A stretch of 64,000 bases of DNA from Leifsonia virtsii. Its GTDB lineage: Bacteria; Actinomycetota; Actinomycetes; Actinomycetales; Microbacteriaceae. Under the pieces are notes generated by a model. That model saw only the letters and a list, made by a program, of their open reading frames with translations. It was not told the DNA's origin and did no database searches. The stretch lies in assembly GCF_030433675.1 (NCBI RefSeq), contig NZ_JAROCB010000001.1, positions 617,333 through 681,332 on the forward strand. The letters are read 5' to 3'. Positions 49,511 through 58,388 of the stretch are shown piece by piece. Position numbers and translations under genes: made by a program. Each line of letters starts with the position of its first letter. Positions within the stretch are counted from its first letter, which is position 1.

Positions 49511-50370
49511 CGCGCACCCCCGGCCGCCGGCTCGGGCGACAGCAGCGGGATGGCGGCGTACGCGCGGAGGTCGTGCGAGGGAACGATGTGCGTCCGGTCG
49601 CTGAGTGCGATCGTTCGGGCGAGATTGGTGCGCACCTCGCCCACGTCGAGGTCGGCGACCGTGCGCATCAGCCAGGGGCGCTCCAGGCGCTCGGTGACCC
49701 CGTCCAGCTGCCAGGTCAGGTCGCCGATGAACGCGAACCGCTCCCCCTCCGGCAGCGTCACGAACACGACCACCGACCCCAGGGTGTGGCCGCCGGCCTT
49801 CGCGACGACGACCGAGCCGTCCCCGAAGACGTCGTGGCTCGCGGGGAAACCGAGGTACTCCGGGCCGTCGAAGGTGTACTCGTGGATGGACAGGCCCTCG
49901 GACACCGCCCGGTAGACCGCGCCGTGCGCATCCTCCGCGCCGTACCTCCGTTCGTCGCGGTTGATCCAGATCGGCACCCGGAGGCTGTCCAGACCGCTCA
50001 CGTGGTCCCAGTGCACGTGGGTGACGAGCACGCCGAGGAGACGACTGCGGTCGTAGCCGGCGGCATTCAGCTGCTCAGCGACGGTGCGCGTCGCCGTGAA
50101 CGGGGCGCGCTCCATCCTGGCCAGCATCCGGATGTGGTCCGCGACGTGAGCGCCGAAACCGGCGTCGATCAGGAGGTCCCCCTTCGGATGCTGCACGAGC
50201 ACGGCGGAGGCGGCGAACTGCCGCTTGTCCGAGAAGGAACCGCCGCGGATCGCGAAGGCCGCGCGGGTCTCGTAGGTGCCGGTCGGCAGGTGATGGATGC
50301 GCAGCGAGGCCGGTGGGTGCGCCTCGGGCAGGGGGCCGCGCCAGGGTTCCGCGGAGATTCGGGTGCTCAT
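49507..50370 (-). CDS. MBL-fold metallo-hydrolase
   Basis: Metallo-beta-lactamase-fold hydrolase, 287 residues. The metal motif HxHxDH is in GVLVTHVHWDHVSGLDSL near residue 112. Other ligands are in KAGGHTLGSVVVFV near 190, FIGDLTWQLDG near 214 and IVPSHDLRAYA near 268. It resembles quorum-quenching lactonases and SDSL-type hydrolases, but the substrate is unknown. ATG 50370 follows a GATGAT -10 by 7 bases, so the mRNA is probably leaderless. It is the first gene of the MarR-controlled operon. Confidence 0.9.
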   Translation of the reverse strand: MSTRISAEPWRGPLPEAHPPASLRIHHLPTGTYETRAAFAIRGGSFSDKRQFAASAVLVQHPKGDLLIDAGFGAHVADHIRMLARMERAPFTATRTVAEQLNAAGYDRSRLLGVLVTHVHWDHVSGLDSLRVPIWINRDERRYGAEDAHGAVYRAVSEGLSIHEYTFDGPEYLGFPASHDVFGDGSVVVAKAGGHTLGSVVVFVTLPEGERFAFIGDLTWQLDGVTERLERPWLMRTVADLDVGEVRTNLARTIALSDRTHIVPSHDLRAYAAIPLLSPEPAAGGAR

Positions 50371-50377
50371 GCGGTTA

Positions 50378-50406
50378 ATCATCCGACTTCAGATCATCCG
50401 AGTCAA
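50378..50406 (-). promoter_or_regulatory. Promoter and MarR operator of the MBL-MarR-CMD operon
   Basis: On the minus strand TTGACT (50406-50401), 17 bases, GATGAT (50383-50378), then 7 bases to ATG 50370. The 9-mer TCGGATGAT occurs twice as a direct repeat (50401-50393 and 50386-50378), covering spacer and -10, as expected for a repressor site. Confidence 0.6.
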
Positions 50407-50417
50407 GACGATATTTG

Positions 50418-50499
50418 CGCGGCGCGACTGCGCCGCTCCGGAACGTGCGCGGGCGCGCGCGCACCCGCAGACGTTCCGAACGGGGGCAGTCGCGGCGCG
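50418..50499. repeat. Dispersed palindromic repeat, copy B, inside a long inverted repeat
   Basis: Outer arms around 50418-50431 and 50486-50499 pair, the shared part being GCGACTGC/GCAGTCGC. The inner 38 bases (50440-50477) form a near-perfect palindrome starting GGAACGT and ending ACGTTCC around an alternating CG core. The core matches copy A at 31225-31259. Confidence 0.7.
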
Positions 50500-50537
50500 A
50501 AGTGGGCTGCCCGCGGAGGCGGACTCAGGAGTACCTT

Positions 50538-51413
50538 GTGGCCGATCAGAGAGCGGGGCGCGGCATGGACCACGAGACGAAGCAGGCCGGACGCGTGCGG
50601 TTGCATCCTCCGGCGCCGACCGGATTCGATCCGTTCGACGCGACACCGCAGGAGCTCGCCAGGCACGGACTCCCCCGGCGTCCGGACGCCGCGAGCGAGG
50701 GCGAACTCGCGGCACTCTGGGAGCAGAAGGCTGCCCGCTACCGCCACTTCGAGCACCTGCAACCGGTCGTGCTCGACCCCTCTCCCCTGCCGCCTGCGGC
50801 GCCGCCCGCGCTCGGGCCGGACCCGATCGACTCCGCCGGCTATTCGCTCACCTCGCGTCACGCGCCCTTCACGTCGCTCTTCCTCACCTGGACCGTGCCC
50901 GACCTCCAATTCGACCCCGACCCGTTCGGGATCAATAGCCTCCACATCTTTGCCGGGCTCGGCTTCCTGGACGTGCACACGCAGCTGACCGTGACGGCCG
51001 CGCAGACCGTGACCTGCTCGCTCTGGGCCCAGGGAATCGGGACGATCGGGCTCGCCGTGCGGCCAGGCGACGTGGTCAGCGCCTCCCTCTGCCTCAACGC
51101 GAACGCGGCGGGGACGGCGGCCTACTTCTTCAGCAACGAGACCACCGCCCGCACGATGAGCTTCAGCGTGGACACGGGCTTCCCTCCCGCGATCACGGTG
51201 GATGCCGGGGTGACGCGCGACGGAGTGCTACGGCCCGGCCAGTCGCTCGCCCGGTTCGGGACCGTCTATTTCGACGAGATCAGCGCCTACGACGCCGCCG
51301 GCCACCAGTCCCCGCTCTCCGGCGAGGCGATCACCATGGCGGATGGCTCGACGGTGCTGGCCACGCCGTCCGCGCTCACCGACTATGCCTTCAAGGTGGT
51401 CAGCGCGCGCTGA
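50538..51413 (+). CDS. Hypothetical protein with glutamic-peptidase (G1)-like beta domain
   Basis: Protein of 291 residues without a signal peptide. The N-terminal part contains PTGFDPFDATPQELARHGLPRRPDAA, a motif that I recall in G1-related secreted proteins. From about residue 130 the beta-rich part shows SRHAPFTSLFLTWTVPDL, VRPGDVVSASLCLNANAAGTAAYFFSNETTARTMSFSVDTGFP and the ending ITMADGSTVLATPSALTDYAFKVVSAR, which resembles scytalidoglutamic-peptidase sandwiches. The catalytic Gln/Glu pair of G1 is not evident. GTG 50538 has AGGAG 7 bases upstream; ATG 50565 is an alternative. Function unknown; a binding domain is as likely as a protease. Confidence 0.7.
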   Translation: MADQRAGRGMDHETKQAGRVRLHPPAPTGFDPFDATPQELARHGLPRRPDAASEGELAALWEQKAARYRHFEHLQPVVLDPSPLPPAAPPALGPDPIDSAGYSLTSRHAPFTSLFLTWTVPDLQFDPDPFGINSLHIFAGLGFLDVHTQLTVTAAQTVTCSLWAQGIGTIGLAVRPGDVVSASLCLNANAAGTAAYFFSNETTARTMSFSVDTGFPPAITVDAGVTRDGVLRPGQSLARFGTVYFDEISAYDAAGHQSPLSGEAITMADGSTVLATPSALTDYAFKVVSAR

Positions 51414-51539
51414 GCCGGGCCCGCGTCACCCGCGCATGTGCGCAATCCCCTACGTCCGTCCGCTCGGGGTCTGGATCGAATCTGAGAGGACGCACATACT
51501 CGGAGGATCGAAACCGCTGAGAGATCCAAAGGGGGATCC

Positions 51540-52391
51540 ATGCGCAAGAGAATCCTGGCCGCCGCCATCGCGCTGGCCGCATTCGCCGGACTGGCCGTCG
51601 GCACACCAGCCGCCGCCAGCACGGGAGGAACGCCCGACGGGACGAAGCATCCCGACGTCGGCCTGATCCTGTTCTACGACGCCGACGGACGCTTCCGGTG
51701 CTCTGCGACGCTGGTGTCGCCGACCGTGGTGCTGACGGCGGCGCACTGCACCTCGGGCACGCTGGGCAAGACGCTGGTCACGTTCGACTCCGTGATCGCC
51801 GAGCAGCCGCCCGCGCCGTTCCCGGTCGCCGCAGACCCGAGCGCCGGCTTCACTGCCGCGGAGATCGCGGCCGCCGGCTACTACTCGGGAACCGCGTACA
51901 CGCATCCGGACTACTCCGACTTCACCGACACGGCCAACTGGAACGACGTCGGTGTGATCGTGCTCGACCAGCCGCTCCCCTCGTTCGGCGCCGGCTACCC
52001 GCAGCTCGCTCCGGTCGGCACGCTCGACGCCATCAAGAAGAGCGACCTCTCCAAGACGCTGTTCACGGCGGTCGGATACGGCACCGAGGTCCGGAAGCCG
52101 GAGTCCGGTCCGCAGAAGCCGCAGCCGATGAGCTACCCTCTCATCCGCCGCTTCGTCGACATGCCCGGGCAGAAGCTCACGCCGCAGATCCTGCAGACCA
52201 ACGGCAACCCGAACGACACGCGCGGCACCGGCGGCACCTGCTTCGGCGACTCCGGCGGGCCGGTGTTCCTCGGTGACCGCCTTGTCGCCGTGACGAGCTA
52301 CGGCTACACGGACAACTGCCGCTACCTCGGCGGGTACCAGCGCGTCGACATCCCGGTGGTCGACGCCTGGCTGGCCGGCTTCGGGGTCTGA
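51540..52391 (+). CDS. Secreted trypsin-like serine protease (S1 family)
   Basis: Exported chymotrypsin-fold protease of 283 residues. A Sec signal peptide (MRKRILAAAIALAAFAGLAVG... cleavage near residue 26, AAAS) leads to a domain with the triad His69 (VLTAAHCTSG), Asp136 (NWNDVGVIVLDQPL) and Ser238 (CFGDSGGPVF). Cys residues pair near the His and near the Ser. There is no clear activation peptide, so it may be active once exported. The start ATG 51540 has AAAGGGGGA just upstream. It converges on the gluconokinase gene. Confidence 0.92.
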   Translation: MRKRILAAAIALAAFAGLAVGTPAAASTGGTPDGTKHPDVGLILFYDADGRFRCSATLVSPTVVLTAAHCTSGTLGKTLVTFDSVIAEQPPAPFPVAADPSAGFTAAEIAAAGYYSGTAYTHPDYSDFTDTANWNDVGVIVLDQPLPSFGAGYPQLAPVGTLDAIKKSDLSKTLFTAVGYGTEVRKPESGPQKPQPMSYPLIRRFVDMPGQKLTPQILQTNGNPNDTRGTGGTCFGDSGGPVFLGDRLVAVTSYGYTDNCRYLGGYQRVDIPVVDAWLAGFGV

Positions 52392-52422
52392 CGGCCGCTC
52401 CTGCGCGAGCAGACCACTCCGC

Positions 52423-52449
52423 GAGGGGCGCCGGGGTTCGGCGCCCCTC
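52423..52449. terminator. Bidirectional terminator at the end of the uronate operon
   Basis: GAGGGGCGCCG (52423-52433) pairs with CGGCGCCCCTC (52439-52449), loop GGGTT. The right arm overlaps the stop codon of the kinase gene; the protease gene ends 30 bases before the hairpin. Confidence 0.8.
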
Positions 52450-52981
52450 AGCGTTCGTGGGCGAGGACGGTGTCAGCGATCTCGGCGGCCAGCGCCGCCG
52501 GCGGGAGCGCCACGTCCAGCCGCATCCCGCTCTCGTCGGCCTGGAGCGGCTGCAACGTCGCGAGCTGTGAGTCGAGCAGCGACACCGGCATGAAGTGGCC
52601 GGGCCTCGCCGCCATGCGCTCGGCCAGCAGGTCGCGATCGCCGTCCAGCTCCGCGAACACGGCGTCCGGAGCCTTCGACCGGATGAGATCGCGGTAGGAG
52701 CGCGTGAGCGCCGAGCACGCGACCACGACACCGCCGGCGCCGCTGCCGGCGAGCGTCTCCCCGATCGTGCGCAGCCACGGCGTCCGGTCGTCGTCGGTCA
52801 GCGGGACGCCCGAGGCCATCTTGGCGACGTTCGCCGGCGGATGCAGAGAGTCGCCGTCGACGAACGGCACACCCAGCCGCTCGGCCACGAGCTGCCCCAC
52901 CGTCGTCTTGCCCGCGCCGGAGACGCCCATCACCACGATCCGCGGCCCGGTCGCCCCGTCCATCCCGTCCACCCCGCTCAC
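52448..52981 (-). CDS. gntK: Gluconokinase (GntK type)
   Basis: Shikimate-kinase-like P-loop kinase converting D-gluconate to 6-phosphogluconate. The 177-residue protein has [25 protein letters not shown] (P-loop near residue 18-25), [29 protein letters not shown] (GntK signature near 42-70) and [17 protein letters not shown] near 90. GTG 52981 overlaps the stop of the dehydratase gene (GTGA); ATG 52963 is the alternative. It is odd here: the uronate route needs a 2-keto-3-deoxygluconate kinase, which belongs to another fold. It may serve gluconate from a second branch. Confidence 0.92.
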   Translation of the reverse strand: MSGVDGMDGATGPRIVVMGVSGAGKTTVGQLVAERLGVPFVDGDSLHPPANVAKMASGVPLTDDDRTPWLRTIGETLAGSGAGGVVVACSALTRSYRDLIRSKAPDAVFAELDGDRDLLAERMAARPGHFMPVSLLDSQLATLQPLQADESGMRLDVALPPAALAAEIADTVLAHER

Positions 52982-54225
52982 CAGTCGTGCATCGAACCGT
53001 CGAGCAGACGGTTCACCGGCAGGTAGGCCGACTGGTACGGGAACGACTCCGCCACCACCTCGTCGTACGAGACGCCGAGCCCGGGCTCCTCCCCCGGCTG
53101 CAGCATCCCGTCGCTGAACGTGTAGGTCGGCCGGAACACCTCGTCGGTGGGCGCGCTGTGCCGCATGTACTCCTGGATGCCGAAGTTCGGGATGGCGACG
53201 CCCAGGTGCACGGCCGCCGCGAGTCCGACCGGGGACACGTCGGTGGGTCCGTGAACGCCCGACTTGATCTGGTACACCGCGGCGTAGTCGAAGATGCGCC
53301 GGAGGCCGGTGATGCCGCCGGCGTGGGTGACTGGGGAGCGGACGTAGTCGATCAGCTGCTCCTCGAACAGCTCGCGGTAGTCCCAGATGGTGTTGAACAC
53401 CTCGCCGATCGCCAGCGGGGTGGTGGTGTGCTCGCGCACCCGGCGGAGCACCGCCTGGTTCTCGGCGGGCGTGACGTCCTCCAGCCAGAACAGGTCGTAC
53501 GGCTCCAGCGACTTGCCGAGCTTCGCCGCCTGGATGGGCGTGAGCCGGTGGTGGGCGTCGTGCAGCAGCGGCAGCTCGGGCCCGAACTCGTTGCGCACCG
53601 CCTCGAACACGCCCGGGATGTGGCGCAGGTAGGCGCGGGTTTCCCACTGCTCCTCGACCGGCACCGCGCTGCGGCGCGCGGGCTCGTGGTCGTAGCGCGT
53701 CGTCATCCCGTCGGCGCCGGCGGCCGCGTTGGCGGACGACGCGACGCCGTACACCGAGCCGAGCCCCGGCACCCCGGTCTGGATGCGGATGGCGCGGAAG
53801 CCCTGCTCCAGGTGCGCCCGGACGGAGTCGAACAGCTCGGGCAGGTCGGCGCCGGAGGCGTGACCGTAGGTGAGGCAGCCGACGCGGCTGCGGCCTCCGA
53901 GCAGCTGGTACAGCGGGAGGCCGGCGACCTTCGCCTTGATGTCCCACAGCGCCGTGTCCACCGCGGCGATGGAGGCCATCGTCACGGGTCCCCGCCGCCA
54001 GTAGGCGCCCCGGTACAGGTACTGCCAGGTGTCCTCGATCCGGTGGGCGTCGCGGCCGATCAGCAGCGGGACGACGTGCTCGCTCAGGTAGGCGGCGACG
54101 GCGAGCTCCCGGCCGTTGAGGGTCGCGTCGCCGAGGCCGGTCACGCCGTCCTCCGTGGTGATCCGGAGGGTGACGAAATTACGGCCGGGGCTCGAGACGA
54201 GGACGTCGGCGGCGGTGATTCTCAT
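52978..54225 (-). CDS. manD: D-mannonate dehydratase (ManD/RspA, enolase superfamily)
   Basis: Dehydrates D-mannonate to 2-keto-3-deoxy-D-gluconate. The 415-residue protein matches ManD closely: [104 protein letters not shown] (metal ligands) and [15 protein letters not shown]. The family also contains low-activity members that use mannonate or gluconate, so activity should not be assumed, but the fructuronate reductase next door makes mannonate likely. ATG 54225 overlaps the uxuB stop. Confidence 0.94.
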   Translation of the reverse strand: MRITAADVLVSSPGRNFVTLRITTEDGVTGLGDATLNGRELAVAAYLSEHVVPLLIGRDAHRIEDTWQYLYRGAYWRRGPVTMASIAAVDTALWDIKAKVAGLPLYQLLGGRSRVGCLTYGHASGADLPELFDSVRAHLEQGFRAIRIQTGVPGLGSVYGVASSANAAAGADGMTTRYDHEPARRSAVPVEEQWETRAYLRHIPGVFEAVRNEFGPELPLLHDAHHRLTPIQAAKLGKSLEPYDLFWLEDVTPAENQAVLRRVREHTTTPLAIGEVFNTIWDYRELFEEQLIDYVRSPVTHAGGITGLRRIFDYAAVYQIKSGVHGPTDVSPVGLAAAVHLGVAIPNFGIQEYMRHSAPTDEVFRPTYTFSDGMLQPGEEPGLGVSYDEVVAESFPYQSAYLPVNRLLDGSMHDW

Positions 54226-55511
54226 GCGTTGGCTCCTTGCAGGGATGCGGTGCTCTCGGCGAGCGGGCGGGCGAGGTCGGTGAGGTCGGGGGCGACGGCG
54301 TCGAGCACGAGGGACGCGCGGGCCACAGGGTCGCGGGCGTCGCGCAGTCGGGCGACGAGCGCGTCCGCGTGCGGGTCTCGCGCGTCGCCGGTGAGCAGGT
54401 GGAGGGTCCAGGCCGCGAGCACGCCGAGTTGCGCCTCCCCCGGCCCGAGGCCCGCGGCGAGGCGTTCGCGCAGCGGGTCGACGATGCGCGGCACCAGCTT
54501 CTGCGACCCGTCGGTGGCGACCTGGGCGAGCCGGTGCTCGATGCGCGCGTTGGCGAACCGCCCCCGCAGCGCGTCCTCGGCGGCGGCCACCGCGGCGTCG
54601 TCGAACGGGAGTCCCGGACGCTGCTCCGCCCAGAGCCGCTCCAGCTCGGCGGCGAGCACCGGGTCGGCGGCGGCCTCGGCGATCGTCCGATGCCCGCGCA
54701 GCAGCCCGTGGTACGCCAGCAGGGAGTGCCCGGCGTTGAGCAGGCGCAGCTTCCGCCGCTCGTACGGCTCGACATCGTCGACGAAGCGGGCGCCCGCCGC
54801 CTCCCAGGGCGGCCGTCCGGCCGGGAACGCGCCCGCGAGCACCCACTCGCTGAACGGTTCGGCGACGACCGGCGCCGCATCGTCCCACCCGGCGAGCCGG
54901 CGGACGGTCGCGATGTCCTGCTCGGTGGTGGCCGGGGTGATGCGGTCGACCATGGTCGAGACGAACGACACCTCCGCGCGCACCCAGGCGTCGAGGTCGC
55001 CGTCGTCGGCGGTGAGCGCGAGCACCGCATCCCGCAGCACCCGGCCGTTGCCCGCCAGGTTGTCGCAGCTGACCAGGGCGATGCCGCCGGCGTCGGCCCG
55101 GGCGCGGGCGGCCAGCCCGTCGCGGATGCGGGCGGGCGCCGACGCGCCGGGCAGATACCCCGCCTCGGTGATGGTCAGCGTCAGCACCGCGACGTCGGGG
55201 TCGGCGAGCGTGGCGGTCCAGGCCGCGGTGTCGGCGCCGTCGTGGACGCGGCTGAGGGCCTCCACCGTGCCGACCTCGTCGCCCGACGGGCCGCGGGTGA
55301 GGAGGGAGTAGACGGAGTCCTGCGCGGCGAGCACGCGAGCGGCGTCGGGCCGGCGGCCGGTGAACGCGGCGATCCCCCAGCCGTCCGCGGGCCCGGCGGC
55401 CTCGGCGTCGTTGGCGACCTGGGTGTACCAGGCCTGGTGCGCGCGGTGGAAGGCGCCGAGCCCGAGATGCGCGACCCGCACCGGGTGCCGGGCAGAGCGC
55501 GGCGGCGTCAT
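54222..55511 (-). CDS. uxuB: Fructuronate reductase (mannitol dehydrogenase family)
   Basis: NAD(H)-dependent polyol-type dehydrogenase of 429 residues that reduces D-fructuronate to D-mannonate. The N-terminal Rossmann start is [20 protein letters not shown] near residue 12. The substrate site [16 protein letters not shown] near 265 is the family KxxxxNxxH motif. The position beside mannonate dehydratase and uronate isomerase supports UxuB rather than tagaturonate reductase or mannitol dehydrogenase, but those cannot be excluded. It overlaps both neighbours by ATGA. Confidence 0.9.
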   Translation of the reverse strand: MTPPRSARHPVRVAHLGLGAFHRAHQAWYTQVANDAEAAGPADGWGIAAFTGRRPDAARVLAAQDSVYSLLTRGPSGDEVGTVEALSRVHDGADTAAWTATLADPDVAVLTLTITEAGYLPGASAPARIRDGLAARARADAGGIALVSCDNLAGNGRVLRDAVLALTADDGDLDAWVRAEVSFVSTMVDRITPATTEQDIATVRRLAGWDDAAPVVAEPFSEWVLAGAFPAGRPPWEAAGARFVDDVEPYERRKLRLLNAGHSLLAYHGLLRGHRTIAEAAADPVLAAELERLWAEQRPGLPFDDAAVAAAEDALRGRFANARIEHRLAQVATDGSQKLVPRIVDPLRERLAAGLGPGEAQLGVLAAWTLHLLTGDARDPHADALVARLRDARDPVARASLVLDAVAPDLTDLARPLAESTASLQGANA

Positions 55512-56371
55512 GCGGCCGCCGCGGGGCGCGTGCGGGCCTCCACGGCACGCAGGTACTCCAGGTTGCCGCGCGTGCGCTCCTCCAGCGGGAGCTCGGTGGA
55601 GAAGTCCTCGCAGGTCACCCATCCGTCGTACCCGAAGGCGTGCAGCGCGCGGAAGTACCCGTCCACATCCCCGGCCCCGGCCCTGAGCGGCGCCCACTCG
55701 GCGCGCCAGGGGACGGTGCCGTCCTCCTCGGGCTCGCCCGCGACCCAGGCGGCGTTCTTCACATGCACGTGGGCGAGGTACGGGCCGAGCAGCTGCAGCG
55801 ACGCCAAGGTCTCCTCCCGGCCCTCGATGACGAGGTTGCCGAGGTCGTGGATGACGCCGACGTGCTGCGGGTCGAGCCCGTCGACGAGCCGGAAGGCGGA
55901 CGACGCCGAGGGGGTGATCGTCTCGTGGTGCAGCTCGACCAGCGCCTTCACCCCGTGCTCGGCGGCGCGGGATGCGACCCACTCCAGATCGCGACGGGCG
56001 GCCGCGAAGAGGGCGCGGTACTCCCCCGCGTCGGTGCGCGGCATGGTGACGCGCACCTGCCGGGCGCCGAGGCGGGCGGTCGCGGCGAGCATCCGCTCAA
56101 CGCCGTCGTGGTCGTCGCAGCGCGCGTAGCCGCCGAGGCCGGAGTACTCCAGGCCGCTCTCGCGGGTCAGCCGCTCGATCTCGTCCAGGTGGTCCTCGAG
56201 CCCGGTCAGCGGCCAGGTCGCGCGGTTGCCGGCCCAGAAGCCGGGCGTCTGGGTCTCCTGCTGGTCGGTTATGCGCCACTCGATGCCGTCCCAGCCCTGG
56301 CCGGCGAGGTTCCGCGCGGCCTCGGCGGGCGTCCATTCCGGTGTGGATGCGGTGAACACGGAGAACCTCAT
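55508..56371 (-). CDS. Sugar phosphate isomerase/epimerase (AP-endonuclease-2 fold), first copy
   Basis: TIM-barrel protein of 287 residues, family PF01261. Metal-ligand candidates are Glu in [10 protein letters not shown] near residue 30, Glu and His in [21 protein letters not shown] near 140, and Asp/His in [14 protein letters not shown] and [12 protein letters not shown] near 170-200, plus Glu in [12 protein letters not shown] near 258. The substrate is unknown; the context points to a uronate or an oxidised sugar. The gene is in the middle of the operon with overlaps on both sides. Confidence 0.9.
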   Translation of the reverse strand: MRFSVFTASTPEWTPAEAARNLAGQGWDGIEWRITDQQETQTPGFWAGNRATWPLTGLEDHLDEIERLTRESGLEYSGLGGYARCDDHDGVERMLAATARLGARQVRVTMPRTDAGEYRALFAAARRDLEWVASRAAEHGVKALVELHHETITPSASSAFRLVDGLDPQHVGVIHDLGNLVIEGREETLASLQLLGPYLAHVHVKNAAWVAGEPEEDGTVPWRAEWAPLRAGAGDVDGYFRALHAFGYDGWVTCEDFSTELPLEERTRGNLEYLRAVEARTRPAAAA

Positions 56372-57549
56372 GCGTGCGCTCCCGTCGTGACCGGTCCGGT
56401 GGCGACGACCACGTCGTCCAGGTCGCCGGCGAGAACCTCGTCGAAGCCGACGGGCCGGCCGAGCGTGGCAGAGAGGTAGACCGCGCGGACGACGCACAGC
56501 GACTGAAAGGCGTCCTCCACCCGGACCCCCGGCGGGCGGCCGGTGTCGATGGCGTCCACGATGTCCTCGTACTGGCGCAGGTGGCCGAGCACGAACGCCT
56601 CCGGGCCGCGGTCGCCGCCGCGCAGCTCCCCCGCGGGCACGAGCTGAGAGGCGCGGTCGGCGGTGTCGCCGTCGGCGGAGAACGACTCCAGCTGGTCGTC
56701 GTGGATGACGGCGGAGCCGGCGTCGCCGTGCACCTGCAGCCGGACGGCGAGGCCGGGGAACGCCGCCGTCGTCGCGTGCAGCACGGCCAGCGCGCCGGAC
56801 TCGAACCGGATCGTAGCGACCGCGATGTCCTCCACCTCGACTCGCTGGTGGGCGAGCAGCGCGGTCTGGGCGAACACCTCGACCGGGCGGCCCAGCATCC
56901 AGACCAGCAGGTCGACGGTGTGGACGCCCTGGTTCATCACGGCGCCGCCGCCGTCGAGCTCCCAGGTGCCGCGCCACTGGCCGGAGTCGTAGTACTCCTG
57001 GCTGCGCCACCACGCGACCGAGGCGACGCCGCTGGTGAGCCGGCCGAACCGTCCGGAGTGCGCGGCGTCGGCGACGACGACGGTCGACGGGTCGAAGCGG
57101 TGCTGGCTGATGACGGAGACGACGAGGCCGTCGGCCTCCGCCCGCCGGGCCAGCGCGCGCAGCTCGCGGGCGCGGCCCATGTCGGTGTCGAGCGGCTTCT
57201 CGACGACGACGTGGGTGCCGGCTGCGATGGCCTCCTCCGCGACGCTGACGTGCAGCCCGCTCGGGGTGCAGATGACGACGACCTCCGGACGTGCGGCGGG
57301 GTCGGCCGCGAGAGCGTCGGAGAGAGAGGCGAACACCGCGGGGCGATCGCCGGTCGCGGCGGCGACCTGGTCGGCCAGCGCTTCCGCCGCTTCCGGGACC
57401 GCATCGACGAGCGCCGAGATCGTCAACCGCGGGTGCCGGACGATCGCCCTGGCGTGGTTGACGCCGATGATGCCGCAGCCGACGATCGCGACGCGGAGCC
57501 GGTCGGCCCCGTCGCTCGCGGGCGTGCTGGTGGTGGTCTGGTCCGTCAT
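56368..57549 (-). CDS. Gfo/Idh/MocA family oxidoreductase
   Basis: NAD(P)-dependent sugar dehydrogenase of 393 residues. The N-terminal Rossmann domain is RVAIVGCGIIGVNHARAIVRHP near residue 18, the EKP motif is GTHVVVEKPLDTDMG near 121, and the C-terminal alpha/beta domain has the conserved GGGAVMNQGVHTVDLLVWMLG near 202, whose Asp and His act in hydride transfer. Such enzymes often oxidise C3 of glycosides or inositols. It sits between the two TIM-barrel isomerase genes with ATGA overlaps on both sides. Confidence 0.92.
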   Translation of the reverse strand: MTDQTTTSTPASDGADRLRVAIVGCGIIGVNHARAIVRHPRLTISALVDAVPEAAEALADQVAAATGDRPAVFASLSDALAADPAARPEVVVICTPSGLHVSVAEEAIAAGTHVVVEKPLDTDMGRARELRALARRAEADGLVVSVISQHRFDPSTVVVADAAHSGRFGRLTSGVASVAWWRSQEYYDSGQWRGTWELDGGGAVMNQGVHTVDLLVWMLGRPVEVFAQTALLAHQRVEVEDIAVATIRFESGALAVLHATTAAFPGLAVRLQVHGDAGSAVIHDDQLESFSADGDTADRASQLVPAGELRGGDRGPEAFVLGHLRQYEDIVDAIDTGRPPGVRVEDAFQSLCVVRAVYLSATLGRPVGFDEVLAGDLDDVVVATGPVTTGAHA

Positions 57550-58388
57550 GCGAGGGTGACTCCGATCCGGTCGGTCAGTGTGCGGAAGGCGCGGGCGGCG
57601 CGGCCGAAGGCTTCGGGTCCCGAGAAGCCGCCGAGCGCGTTCACGTCGGTCAGGTGCGGTTCGAGGGACGCGAAGCCGGTGTAGCCGTCGTCGCGCAGAG
57701 CGGTGAGGGTCTGCAGGACCTGGCCGTCGCCCTCCCCCGCCGGGACCACCTCCCCGGTGGCGGACAGTGCGTCCTTGACCTGCAGGTACTCCAGGTGCGG
57801 ACGAAGCGCAGCGTACCCGTCGTCGAACGGATGCGCGACGCCGACCTGGACGAAGTTCGCGCTGTCCCAGGCGAGGCGGAGCGCGGGGGAACCGACCGAC
57901 TCGACGATGTCGAGGCAGCGCTCCGGGGTGTCGCCGTAGATGTCCTTCTCGTTCTCGTGGAGCAGCACGAGATCCTCCGCCTCGGCCACGTCGGCCAGGG
58001 CGCGCATCCGCACGAGCACGTCGTCGCGAATGCCCTCCACCGCGACGCCGTCGCCGCGGAAGAAGGAGAACAGGCGGATGTAGCGCGTCCCGAGCCGGTG
58101 TGCCGCGGCGGCCGCGCGGCGCAGTCGCTGCACCTCGTGCTCGACGGGCAGCGCAACGTCCACTTTGCCGACCGGCGACGCGATGGCCGAGACGCCCATC
58201 CCGCGCTCGCTCAGGACACCGGCGAGGCGGCCGAGCTGCTCGTCGTCGAGGTCGACGATGTTCACGCCCCAGGCGCTGCGCACCTCGATCGCATGCGCGC
58301 CGAGCGCCTGCAGCACGGCGGTCTGGATCGCCGGGTCCGCATCGATCTCGTCGCCGAAGCCGGACAGGGTCCAGGTGACGGTGGTCAT
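57546..58388 (-). CDS. Sugar phosphate isomerase/epimerase (AP-endonuclease-2 fold), second copy
   Basis: PF01261-type TIM barrel, 280 residues. Key ligands are Glu in AHAIEVRSAWGVNI near residue 35, Glu in LVLLHENEKDIYGDTPERCL near 145, Asp in LRLAWDSANFVQVGVAHPF near 175, His/Lys in LEYLQVKDAL near 205 and Glu in GFASLEPHL near 240. It is only distantly similar to the first copy, so the two probably catalyse different steps. It overlaps the permease and oxidoreductase genes by four bases each. Confidence 0.9.
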   Translation of the reverse strand: MTTVTWTLSGFGDEIDADPAIQTAVLQALGAHAIEVRSAWGVNIVDLDDEQLGRLAGVLSERGMGVSAIASPVGKVDVALPVEHEVQRLRRAAAAAHRLGTRYIRLFSFFRGDGVAVEGIRDDVLVRMRALADVAEAEDLVLLHENEKDIYGDTPERCLDIVESVGSPALRLAWDSANFVQVGVAHPFDDGYAALRPHLEYLQVKDALSATGEVVPAGEGDGQVLQTLTALRDDGYTGFASLEPHLTDVNALGGFSGPEAFGRAARAFRTLTDRIGVTLA

